In this document: positions 1 to 10,018 of the stretch, one piece after another
How positions within the stretch are numbered: the first letter of the stretch is position 1
Layout: the number at the start of each line of letters is the position of its first letter
The notes under the pieces: generated by a model
What the model was told of the DNA's origin: nothing
What the model saw: only the letters and a program-made list of their open reading frames with translations
Databases searched by the model: none
Source: Ichthyophis bannanicus
Taxonomy: Eukaryota > Chordata > Amphibia > Gymnophiona > Ichthyophiidae
DNA length: 64,000 bases
Direction of reading: 5' to 3'
Assembly (NCBI GenBank): GCA_033557465.1
Contig: CM066032.1
Location: forward strand, 53,914,955-53,978,954
Made by a program: the position numbers and the translations under genes

Positions 1-1445
1 GACTCCCAGTGGGTTCAAGAAATGCAGCCACTGCATCTGCTGCCTGGGCCCAAACCACAACAGTGCCACCTGTGACCAGTGCCAGGCCATGACCCCTAAA
101 ACCAATAGGATGTGGTCTGAGTTGCAGGGGAAGCTTTTTCCAAGATCTGATTGTACCCTGGCTTCCCCATCACTGAACCCTGAAGCCAGCCCTTTGTGAG
201 AGGCCCAGGCTTCAGAATCCCAAGGCAGTGACTCAACCAGTGCAGCCCTGAACCCTCCTAAAAGGAAGGTAGTCCTGAAGGAGGTACCTCTGATCAATCC
301 TGGCAAGGCCCCTTGCTGGGACTCTGGCAACTCCAAGCAGTGCCCTCTTGAAAGTTTTGAGACAAAGTTCTTGGCTGGCAGAGACTGTGCCAGGACCTGT
401 GAACCTATAGTCCAATGACACTCTGGAGTGCTGCCATCAGACCTGAGGGGCTCGGTGTCCACAACAAGTGCTACACAACCATTGACCAGAACATCTCCAT
501 CTTGGCCTTGCAGTTGGTGTTGATACCAGAGGGCCTGACATCATTGGCCCCGACACTGGGCCCCCCCTGACCTCAGGGGAGTCTCCAGGCATTGAACTTG
601 GCACCAAGTGCCACTGGCCTCTGGTAAGTCCTTAGCATTAAGGTCTTGATCATGCACCTTGGGGATCTGGTCCTCCCTGACAAGTTTCTGGGAGTCAGAC
701 CCCAGGTTTTCCTGGGGGGGCCCAGTTCCTCATAACTGCCCCTGGGGCTGACTGGGAGACTGGACGAGCCCTCCCTGGAGACCTTCCAACACCAGGATGT
801 CCATGCTGAGCTGTCTGCCCTGGAGCCTTGGCACCACTCCAACTGAAGACGTGACCTTTCATGACTGACATGGCCTGGGCTCTCTAGATCCAAACTGAGT
901 TGGAGGACGACCTGCACACTGAGGAGTTTGAGATCCTATAATAAGAGTCCCCTCCCAAGGAGGCTCTCATGGTGCTGGTTCCACCCATCCTTGAAAGTCT
1001 GCTCCTCTGGATATGGGAGTCCCTAGCCTTGGTGCCAGTGGTCATTCAGTGCCTGGACACCATCTACCATGTCCGAAAGGGCCCCAGGTTTCATATGCCA
1101 CAACTCCATGTTAGTGGAGTTCTCCATGCAAAAACTGAAGAGTCAAACTAATCAGTTCCCCCTGGCAGGGAAACCTGGGCCCTCAACACCATGAGGCACA
1201 AGTGCTACCAGGGTGCCATGCTTGGGTGACAAATACAGGCATATGAATTGTACATTGGAATGTACCTTAAGTGCCTGATACAGGAACTCTTGGGATCTTG
1301 GCAGGCCTAGCTGGAGAACCTCTGCAATGTTTCCAGTCCCTAGCAGCAGGCATCTGGGACTGTTCCAAATTCCTCTCCCATGCCACCTACGATGGGTTTG
1401 AGTCTGTGGCCAGGGTTGCAGCTGCTGGCATTGGTGCCTAGTGCC
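1..1445 (+). pseudogene. DIRS1 gag remnant
   Basis: Near 15-100 a broken frame encodes a CxxC-rich segment (FKKCSHC, CCLGPNH, CDQC) matching the N-terminal gag motif seen at 61270 (FKKCDWC, CCLRCRGADH). Further on, 969-1151 encodes VPPILESLLLWIWES, like PVPSILNWLLLRMWET of DIRS4 near 63720, and about 1360-1440 encodes the ATYDGFESVARVAAAGIGA region found in DIRS2 as AAYDGFESAARVAAAGIGA. Gag would be the nucleic-acid-binding structural protein of the element. Many stops and frameshifts show it is non-functional. The start lies outside the window or has been lost. Confidence 0.7.
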
Positions 1446-1839
1446 AGGCCTGGTTACAGATCTGACTGAGCAGTGGGTACAGAAAAAGCTCTTGGATGTC
1501 CCCTGCAATGGTGAGAACCTGTTCAGGAAACTGATGTCTGATAAGGCTGTGGAGATTGATGCTGAGGTTGTGACCCGGCAGAGTGTCCAAAAAAGATCTC
1601 AGCTTTCCCCAGGAAAAAGCCCTCATGGAAAAGGCCCTTTTTCTTGAGGAAAAAAGGGGCTACCTCCAGGCTGGCCACTACCAGCCTTACTAAGCCTCAC
1701 AGCCAAAAGGTCAGGGACATGGGCCCAGGAAGCCCAAAGCTCCCAAGCCCTAGGCACCAGCTCCCACCCAAATGGGGAAACATTTCACTCCCTGGGCTGG
1801 GCCTCCCCTCCCCCAGGAGTCCCACTGGCCTCTTTTGCC

Positions 1840-2500
1840 CACAGATGGGCCAGCATCACCAGACCAGTGGGTTCTACAGGTGGTACAGGAGGGGTATTTC
1901 CTCCATCTGCAGCAGAACCCTTCAGATTCTTCCTAGGAGAGCCAGCACAGCCTCTCCTCCACCAGGCCTTGCTTGCCACAGAACTCACAGGCCTGCTCAA
2001 GGACAAGGCAACAGACCGTGCACCCAAACACCTCTGGGGAAAGAGTTCTACTCAAGGTATTTCCTTGTCCCAAAAGGGAATAGGGGGCCTCCGGTCCATC
2101 CTGGACCTGTACAACTTGAACAAGTTCAAGATGCTCTCCCTTGGAACACTGCTGCATTACCTCTGCAAGGGAGACCTGCTCTGCTCCTTGGATCTCAAGG
2201 ATATTTACATCCATATCCTGATCCACCCTGCCCACAGGCATTACCTGAGATTCATGGTGGGGGAGGGCAGCACTACCAGTACAGGGTGCTGAAGTTCAAC
2301 CTCGCCTCCTCTCCAAAGAACTTTATAAAATGCCTGAGGACATGGCCACCCATGTGCACCTCCAAGGGGCCCACATCTTCCCTTACCTGGGCAACTGGCT
2401 CAGGCTGCACACCTCTTGACCAACTGGGACAAGGATCACCATCTGCATCCTGCAGCATTCAAGGTTCAAATACCCTAAGTCCATGCTCTCCCTGGTCCCA
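1840..2500 (+). pseudogene. DIRS1 reverse transcriptase, N-terminal half (broken)
   Basis: A frame at 1867-2292 encodes GGLRSILDLYNLNKFKM and then SLDLKDIYIHILIHPAHRHYL, which are RT fingers and palm motif A (LDLKDxY with the catalytic Asp). A frameshift follows near 2270 (GGQHYQYRVLKFNLASSP, RT motif B region). The frame is cut at about 2500 by a CR1 insertion and continues at 3538 (YLDTLQVRA, matching RLDALQARA in DIRS2). The stretch with the catalytic DD pair seems to have been lost at or around the insertion. Confidence 0.75.
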
Positions 2501-2501
2501 T

Positions 2502-3537
2502 AAGAACATAAGATATGCCATACTGGGTCAGACCAAGGTCCATCAAGCCCAGTATCCCATTTCCAACAGTGGTCAATCTAGGTCATAAGTACCTAGCAGT
2601 TTCCCCAAAATACAGGTTCCTCAATGCTTGTATTGGTCAAGCAGTGATATCTGGGGTCCCTTTTAATAATGGTGTATGGACCTTTCCGCCAGGAACTTGT
2701 CCAAACCTTTCTTAAACCCAGCTACACTAATAGCTCTTACTACATCCTCCGGTAACAAACTCCAGAGTTTGGATTACACGTTGAGTGAAAAAATATTTTC
2801 TTAGTCTTAAATAGATTACCCTGTAGCTTCATTTCATGTCCCCTAGTCCTTAGTCTGGCAACAAACAAAAAAAGCGATCGATGTTTAACCATTCCACTCC
2901 ATTCATTAATTTATAGACCTCTATCATATCTCCTCAGCCTCCTCTTTTCCAGGTTGAAGAGCCCTAACCTTTTTAGCCTCTTTTCATAGGAGTATCCTTC
3001 CATCCCTTTACCATTTTGGTGGCTCCTCTTTACCTTTTCTAATAACACTATCGTTTTTAAGATACAGTGACCAGAATTGCACACAATATTCAAGGTGTGG
3101 TCACACCATGGAACGATAGAGGCATTATAATATCCTTTGTTTTATTCACCATCCCTTTCCTTATGATACCTAGCATTCTATTTGCTTTGTTGGCTGCCGC
3201 TGCACACTGGGCCGAGGGTTTTAACATGTTATCCACGATGACTCCTAAATCTTTTTCCTGGGTGGTGGTTCCCAACGTGGTACTTTTCATTGTGTAACCA
3301 TAGTTCAGGTTGTTCTTTCCTAGGTGCAAAACTTTGCACTTGTCCACATTAAATTTCATCTGCCATTTAGATGCCCAGTCTTCCAATCAAGATCCCATTG
3401 CAATTTTCCCACAATCCTCTTGTGTTTTAACTCCTCTAGTTTTGTGTCATCTGCAAATTTGATAACCTCACTTGTTATTCCTTTTTCCGGGTCATTGATG
3501 GCTATGTCAAAAAGCAGCAGACCCAGGACAGAGGCTT
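2502..3537 (-). mobile_element. CR1-alpha LINE, 5'-truncated 3' end
   Basis: Read on the minus strand this matches the 3' third of the full-length CR1 at 50179-55083: the RT C-terminal region ([20 protein letters not shown], then RPHLEY-like and NLEKRRLR segments), then the 3' UTR ending in ACCTTGGTCTGACCCAGTATGGC and TCTTATGTTCTTATG. The 3' end is at the left edge (2502). It is a typical 5'-truncated copy and it splits the RT frame of DIRS1. Frameshifts and stops make it non-coding. Confidence 0.88.
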
Positions 3538-4343
3538 ACCTGGACACACTGCAGGTCAGGGCCTCTCCCTGTGGAAAGAGCCCACCACCTGATGCAGCTC
3601 TACATGTCCCTTGTCAGCTATAGTTCAGTGCCAGCTTGCCTACTCCGTTAGGCCACATGGCCTTGACAGTTCATGTTATGTCTCTGGCTTCCCTACATAT
3701 GCAGGCAGCCCAGTGGTGCCTCCGTTCCTAGTGGATGCAACAGGCAAGCTGAGGGACAGTGAAAATCACTCACCAGCTGGTGGCCTCCCTCACCAGGTAG
3801 CAGTCCCTGCATCACCTCAGGGCAGGGATGCTCTTCCAGGCATGTACCCCTCAGAGGGTCCTGATGACAGATGCTTCTTCTGGGCTGGGGCACACATTGC
3901 AAGGGCCAGTGCACCTAGGGCACCTGGTCCCCAGAGGAATCTCTCCTGCAAATCAACCTCCTTGAGCTCAGGGCCATCTTCCTGGCCCTTCTGCCACCTC
4001 CTGAGCAACCTCCTGGTCCTCATACAGACAGAATTAGATTGCCATGTTCCATGTGAACAAGCAGGGAGGTATGGGCTCCTATTCCCTGTCAGGAGGCAGT
4101 GGCCCACCACACCTTTGCAGTGTGTAACCATATCCTTTTGAGGGCGGTGTACTTACTGGGCTAGGACAACTACCTGGTGGACAACCTCAGGGTCCTTCAG
4201 CCTCACAAGTAGCCCCTGGACCCAAAAGTGACCAAGGCTTTTCCACCTCTGGGGAAGACCCTGGATGGACCTGTTCACCTCCCTGGACAATTCACAGCTG
4301 CCCAAATTATGCTCCCCTCAGCCACATCATAGGAGGGTGGTGA
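3538..4343 (+). pseudogene. DIRS1 RT C-terminus and RNase H remnant
   Basis: Broken frames give YLDTLQVRA (RT tail), MTDASS-like and WGTHCKGQCT (RNase H core), NLLELRAIFLAL, and AVYLLG-DNYLVDNL, equivalent to AVYLPGQDNCLADRLS in DIRS2 at 30357. This is the RNase H that would degrade the RNA strand during reverse transcription. Multiple stops and frame changes show decay. The downstream edge is set by the SINE at about 4345. Confidence 0.65.
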
Positions 4344-4344
4344 C

Positions 4345-4515
4345 AGAATCATTCCTGTAAAATATTGTAAAATGTAAAATACTGTAAAATGTTCCCTGTA
4401 AAATAGTTCTCCAAGTTATAATGCCCCGTTCAATGTAATTTCAGTTTGTTCAATGTAAACCGCACTGCTGCAGAATAGCGCGGTATATAAGAGAATGTAA
4501 ATAAAATAAAAATTC
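4345..4515 (+). repeat. L2-tailed SINE or L2 3' fragment
   Basis: It ends with ATGTAAACCGCACTGCTGCA, AATAGCGCGGTATATAAG and an A-rich tail (TAAATAAAATAAAA). ACCGC and GCGGT can pair as a stem. The same tail ends the L2 element at 37073-41828 (read on its minus strand) and the SINEs near 10650 and 34116, so it was probably mobilised by L2 machinery. The left edge holds a short TGTAAAATA repeat and is approximate. Confidence 0.65.
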
Positions 4516-5660
4516 CTGCTCTCCTGGTCACATGGCTTGCTTTATGCATTCCCAGCAACACCTCTGCCAAAGAGCCAAGTGCCTTTTCAAGATCCAGACC
4601 AAGCATGCTTCAGTAATCCTGATTGTGCCCAGGTGGCCAAGGCAGTCCTGGTTCCCCCTGCTGTTCAGTGGCAACCTCAGTACCTCTGGGCCAGGACCTA
4701 GACCTGTCCCAGGAGGTGGGCTCCCTGCTGCACCCCAACCTGAGGTCCCCAATGTTAACAGTGTGGCTGCTGAAAGAATAGCACTGGCCCCTTTCAACCT
4801 CCCAGGGGAGATCAAGGAGATCCTCCTGGCCTCCCAGAAGCCATCCACCAGAAGGACCTATGCCTTCAAGTGGAAGAAGTTCTCCATCTGGTGTGCAGAA
4901 AGGAAGAACCCATTCTCCTGGCAAACACACACGTGCTGCAGTACTTGCTGCACCTCACCTCAGGCTTGAAAGCTAACTGAGGCACCATAGTGGCTAACCA
5001 CCCTATTGAGGGGAAGCTCCTCAAGCCAGCCTTTGGTCTCCGAGTTCCTCAGGTGCCTCCTGCTATCCAAGCCCCCTCTCCACCCTACAGCAGCTGAATG
5101 CAACCTCAATATGGTGCTCTCCCAGCTCACTAGGCCACAGTTCAATCCTTTGGCCATCTACCACACCTCTTCTGGAAGGTAGTCTTGGTGGCATTGACTT
5201 CTGCTTGCAGAGCGAGCTGCCGGCCCTGGTGGTGGACCTGCCCTATACCAGATTCTATACGAACATGGTGGTGCTGCATATGTACCCCAAATTCCTCCCA
5301 AAAGGTGGTGTCTGCTTTTCCCCTCAATCAGGGGGTGGTTCTACCCACCTTCCCACAGCTGCACGCTGGCAGGGAGGAGGTTGCCTTGCATACCCTGGAC
5401 TGCAAGAGGGCCCTGTCCTTTTATTTACAGAGGACCAAGACCCAATGAAGAGCTCCTCATCTCCTATGACCCCAGCAGACTGGGGCTACCTGTGACAAAG
5501 CGAATGCTGTCCACCTGGTGCAAGAAATCTGTAAGGCTGCCACATGGTCTTCAGTCCATATGATTGCAGCTCACTACTGCCTTGACACCAAGTCCCTCAG
5601 GGACAGTGCCTTTAGCCAGGTAGTGATCAGAAGCATTCTCAGTGTATAGGCAACTCCTGC
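4516..5660 (+). pseudogene. DIRS1 tyrosine recombinase remnant with preceding linker
   Basis: Near 4590-4650 the frame gives an IVPRWPRQSW motif, seen in DIRS2 as IAPRWPRQLW between RNase H and recombinase. From about 4770 it encodes AAERIALAPFNLP, KPSTRRTYAFKWKKF and a CAERKNPFSW core-binding segment, then VALTSACRAS near 5190 (the place of the first catalytic Arg) and HTLDCKRALSFYLQRT near 5385. The family catalyses integration of a circular intermediate through Arg, His-x-x-Arg and Tyr. The frame changes several times and key residues are disrupted, so it is inactive. Confidence 0.75.
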
Positions 5661-5799
5661 CCTCCAGTGTTCAGGCTACTGGAGTTATGGTGAGGCTGGA
5701 AACTGGGGTCTGCAGAGTCTCCTGGTAGGGTCTTACCTTCTGCAACTCATGACCTCCCTTAGGTTGCTGCTGCTGCTCTTGTGGTTTGGGCCCTGGCAG

Positions 5800-5985
5800 C
5801 TTGGAGCTAGGGAGTCCCATATTTGAAGACTCTGACTCCCTGCTTGTTCCTGGAAAAAGTGTAGTTACTCATCTGTAACAGATGTTCTCCAGGGACAGCA
5901 GTCCTCACAACCCTCCCTCCTCTCCTTGGAGTTGCCTCCTTTACCTTTTTGTCTTTTCCGTAAGCTATGTCATCTGAGTATGGAA
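5800..5985 (+). repeat. DIRS1 right terminal / internal complementary region
   Basis: The sequence GGGAGTCCCATATTTGAAGA, CCTGCTTGTTCCTGG, AGTTACTCATCTGTAACAG and CTTGGAGTTGC matches the right ends of DIRS2 (31980-32120) and DIRS3 (60820-60960). The TGCTTGTTCC motif is the reverse complement of the left-end GGAACAAGCA, so these are inverted terminal repeats. The last part of the right end seen in DIRS2, a second inverted copy, is absent here. Confidence 0.75.
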
Positions 5986-7725
5986 AGTGGTCACAGAAGA
6001 ATGATTTGTTATGGGGCACTAGGGAACAGATTTTGGCTTTTTTGCAGGCATTCTGTGCAGTAGCTGTATCTGTGGAGGACTCAATCTCATGGGCATAAAT
6101 TGTCTGCTCAAGTGCTAACCTGGCAAAATATGTCTACTTATGTTAGAGATTTTACTATTGTACAGCAGCAGCTCTCTCAGCTTGCACTTTGTAAATTTTC
6201 CTAAGATTCAATATTTCTAATCTGGAAATAATTGTTACTTTGTTTCTTTTTGATGGGGGGAGAGCCTGCCTGAACTGACCTAGGGTGCAGGGGAGGTCAT
6301 GGACTCTGAAATGGTTGGAATTTCGTGAAATGTCTAATGATTCTATCCCCTCCCAGGCTACTTTGGTGGTCTTTCCACTGTGATGAATAAATGTATTTTA
6401 AAATTATACTTTGAGAATTAAAACGAATTGTTTTGTGGGGCTAGAATCCCAATTCACTGATTTTGTTAAGGCAACTCGGTGACAAAAGGTATTTCTCTTG
6501 CTGAAAACTAGCATCCTGGCCTTAGGGGTGAGGTTTGGGTTTTTTTGTACGTTTCCCTGTAAATGCCTAATAACTTATCAGGCAAATCAATGTTCTTCTA
6601 GATTGCAGCTGGAAAACTTCCTTGCAAGACACCTTCATGAGGTTGTTAGGTCAGGAGGGGCAGGGCTTTATGCTTTTTTCCTTTGTTAGGTCTGTAATTG
6701 ATTTGTTTCCTTGTATTTGGAGGGATGGTAGTTGCTAAGTCTGACTCCTGGTTGTGTCATAGCTGCCTTCCATAATGTGGGCTTGGTTGGCCTTTACTGT
6801 ATTGTGTAATGGTGAATTCCTAGGGTTTCTTTTGCCCGTTTGTAAGCATTTTGCAAATTTCAATAAAATAATTTTAGCTGCTCCACTGGGCAAATTTCAA
6901 ACCCAGGGATATGTGCATAACTTGTGTGAAAGCTTGAAGCCATGCACAGTTTGGTGGCTACTTGTCCACCTTGTCAATGTCTGAGACCCCACCTTCAAAC
7001 TGCTGAGTTCTGGAGAGTTCCTTTTACAGAGACCTGGACAGAAAGTCACTTTCCTCATTTTCATGGGGTACCTCTATGTTTCACTTGCAACTACCCTGAA
7101 GTCAGATGCCGCCCCCCCCCCCCCCCTCCATCTTCCCAGATCCCTTAAATCTGAACTTTCCAAGTACCAGACCTTTGATTTCTCCATCCTAAATGTAAAA
7201 TAACCATCTCTTTGCCAGGTCTCTTGCAGAATGGAAAAATTAAGATATATAAATAAAACAGGCAGCTTGTTACTGTTTAGACCATGCTACTGCTGTATGC
7301 CCAATGGAATAGATGTGATGGAGCCTGTTCAGGATCTGCATGGTATCAGAATGGTTGACGTGTGAAAACCAAACTCCCTCTCCCCTCCTGTCCAGAAGCA
7401 GAAAAAAAAAATCCCACATTAAGAAAATACGAAACTGTAAAGAACATACCCCAGAACATTTTCAGCTTCCAAAATAGAAGCACAATAGGAGAACCTGCTG
7501 TTTCTACACATGGAGTAGTTCCCAGTCCTGAGCTCTGAAGGCCAACAAAAGGACCAGCCTTAAAAATGTTACATCCAGATGTTGCTTAGTAACTTAAAGA
7601 TCTTCATTACTTGAGTGGCTGCTGTGATCTTGGGCCCAGCCTAGATTAGGTCTCCTGCCTCGAAGCTCTGGAACTTTGTCCAGGAAGATTTTAGAAAAAG
7701 CTTTGACAGAAAGGCTGCAACACTT
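5986..7725. other. No gene recognised; unassigned, possibly unique sequence
   Basis: I see no convincing exon, RNA gene or known repeat. It is AT-rich with several AATAAA words (for example near 6387) and a C homopolymer at about 7111-7127. Open frames here are short and have no recognisable motifs. It could be intergenic DNA or old undetected repeat. Confidence 0.4.
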
Positions 7726-9997
7726 ATACTAATCATTTGTATAGTGCTACAAGGTATATGCAGCACTGTACATATAGAAGTAAGTGTCTGCTCAGAGCTT
7801 ACAATAAGATGAAACATCAAAACTAGGGACTAGAGTATGGTAAGATACATATGTAGTGAAGAAAATAGGAGCATCAGGGTCCAAAAGCATCCTCAAAGAC
7901 GTGTTTTTAGCCTAGATTTGTACAGGGCCAGAGAAGGAGCCCAATGCTGACTCAGGTAGTTTGTTCCAGGCATATGGAGCAGCAAGGTAGAAAGAAGTTT
8001 GGAGTTGGCAGTGGCAGAGAAGGGCACAGATAAAAAGGGGTCTGCCAGAGGAGTGGAGCTCCTGAGGAGGGGTGTAGAGTGAGATAAGAGGAAAGGTAGT
8101 GAGGAGCTACATAATGTATGTGCTTGTAGGTCAGTAGAGGTTCGAACTAGATGTGGAAACAGGTAGGGAGCCAGTGAAGTGACCTGAGGGGTTACATGAG
8201 CATAACAGTGGCAGAAGATAAGCCTTGCAGCCGAGTTCTGACAATGAGATGATTCAGGGGGAGACCAACAAAGTGCAAGTTACAGTAGTCAAGGTGGGAG
8301 GTGACTAGAGGGGATAAGAACTTAAAGTGTATGTAGAAAGGAAGGGATGAATTTTTGCTGTTAGAGAGAACAGACAGGTTTTAGCTATTTGTTGAATGAG
8401 GGAATCAAGGATGACCCTAATGTTGTGACTAAAACTGTCATGTTATCCACAAAAAGAAGGTATGAAGAGGAAGATGGGTTTAGGGGGGAAAAAACTCCTG
8501 TTTTGGCCATCTTCAATTTCAGATAGCAGCGAGACATCCAAGGCAATAATCTGGGTCTGAATTCCTAGAGGCATTTCAGGTGTAGAGGTAGATCTGAGAG
8601 TCATAAGCATAAATATGGTACTGAAAACCATGGGAGGAAATTAATGCAACAAGGGACAGTGTAGAGAAAAATGGAGAGGACCCAAAACAGAGCCCTGATA
8701 TATACTGTCTTGCTTTCAGTTGGTGTATGTTCTGATGGCTCCTCTACTGCTAAGTGTGATGGGAGAGAAGAAAATCAGGACAGAACAGGGCCAAGTGAGG
8801 ACAGGGTAGAGAAGGTTATCAGTGTCAAAGGCTGCAGAAAGATCAAGAATGAGGATCAAGTTAACTCCCTTTGATTTGGTATTGAACAAGTCACTGGAGA
8901 TTTTGGCAAAAGCAGTTCGTGAAATAGAGGATGAAAGCCAGATGATTGCAGTTGTTCCAGAAGGGTCTGAAAGAAAAAAAGTCAAGACTGTGGCAGTGAC
9001 CTGGTTTGTTCAAGTAGTTTTGAAGGAAAAAGGGAGGGGAGGCTGAGAACTAGGACAGGTAGTGTCTAGTGAACTTTGAGGAGAGGTGTAACCACAGCAT
9101 GTTTGAAGGCCACAGAATAATTGCAGTAGAAATAAATTAAGGATATGACAGATGCACGGGATGGCAGCAGAAGAGCTAGAGCTAAGTAGACTGCTAGGAA
9201 TGGGATCAGAGGAACAGGTAGTCAGTTTGGAGGAGAGAAGACTTGGTGTTTACTTCTGATGTCAGAAAAGGAAGAATGAGTGACAGAAGTTGAGGGGGAT
9301 TTGGGACTGAAGGTGGTGAGGTGAAGTGACCCTGTGGAGAATTCAAGGTTAGTCTTCTGGGCCGTCATGTAGTCAGCCAAGGTCTAGGCAGAAAGTGGAG
9401 GGAATGGGGAGGAGGAACCTTGAAGAGTTGAGCATAGCAAAGACAGAAAGGGTCAGAGGCAACAGCTAGATGGACATAGTACTCTTGCTTGGTGAGTGCT
9501 ATGGCTGACTGGAAAGAGGTTAGCATGAATTTGAAATGTAGGGTATGTTATTTAAGCCAAAGATGCTCAACTGAGGAAACAGGAATGTAGGTAGCAGATT
9601 GAGGACAGCCAGAGTTGAGGTTCAACACACACTCACAGGGTGTGGAATGGGAGGAGCCAGTGCATCCAGAGAAGAGTAGCGTTAAGGACAATACTGCTTC
9701 AGAATCAGGAGGAAGTGGTGATAAGTGCAGTGGTGAGCTGGAGGGGTCGATAGTGTGAAGATTCCTAAACATGTTGGTGAAAAAAGCCACCAAAAAGACA
9801 GGCAAGACCAAGATGGGGTGTGCTCAAGAGTGATTAGCAGGTGGTCAGATAAGTTTGAAGGCAAGCAGTTGGAAAAGACAAGGTCAAGGCAGTGGTCACA
9901 CTTGTGAGTAAGAGTAGTAGAGCACAGCTGAAGGTTGAATGAGGTAGTTAAGGAAAGGGGCTTTAAGGCATAAGGGTCATCAACATGAATGTTAAAC
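7726..9997 (-). mobile_element. L2-beta LINE, 5'-truncated, decayed
   Basis: On the minus strand, in broken frames, it encodes an endonuclease piece (NIHVDDPYALKPLSLTTSFN and HKCDHCLDLVFSNCLPSNL), an RT piece with LILILDLSAAFDT (motif A), and a C-terminal region with SHLDYCN and SLHWLPT, all typical of L2-clade ORF2. The 3' UTR carries a GCTACAAGG and GCAGCACTGTAC motif repeated in the fragment at 33543-33665. Many frameshifts and stops show it is old. A 21-bp inverted repeat sits at its 5' edge. Confidence 0.8.
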
Positions 9998-10018
9998 ACA
10001 TTCATGTTGATGACCCTT
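9972..10018. repeat. Perfect 21-bp inverted repeat with 5-nt loop
   Basis: Arms 9972-9992 and 9998-10018 are exact reverse complements around TAAAC. The left arm belongs to the L2-beta endonuclease codons (NIHVDDP region, minus strand). It lies at the 5' truncation point of L2-beta, where the next element (CR1-beta, +) starts. Short 5' inversions are known from twin priming in LINE insertion; that origin is an inference. Confidence 0.8.

Larger units (their letters stand above)
1..5985 (+). mobile_element. DIRS1: decayed DIRS-type tyrosine-recombinase retrotransposon, 5' end outside the window
   Basis: In order on the plus strand lie remnants of gag, reverse transcriptase, RNase H and a tyrosine recombinase, then a terminal region beginning near 5815 with CCCATATTTGAAGAC and CCTGCTTGTTCC. 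The same order and the same terminal motifs occur in DIRS2 (28730-32359). No LTRs are present, and RT-RNase H-YR is the order known for the DIRS order. Every domain carries stops or frameshifts, so the copy is dead. It is interrupted by a CR1 3' end (2502-3537) and an L2-tailed SINE (about 4345-4515). The 3' boundary near 5985 is approximate, set where similarity to the DIRS2 end stops. Confidence 0.85.

Noticed and set aside
1644..2588. 314-codon open frame on the plus strand
   Set aside because: It overlaps the DIRS1 RT in another frame for most of its length and has low-complexity content; the RT motifs lie in the frame at 1867-2292.
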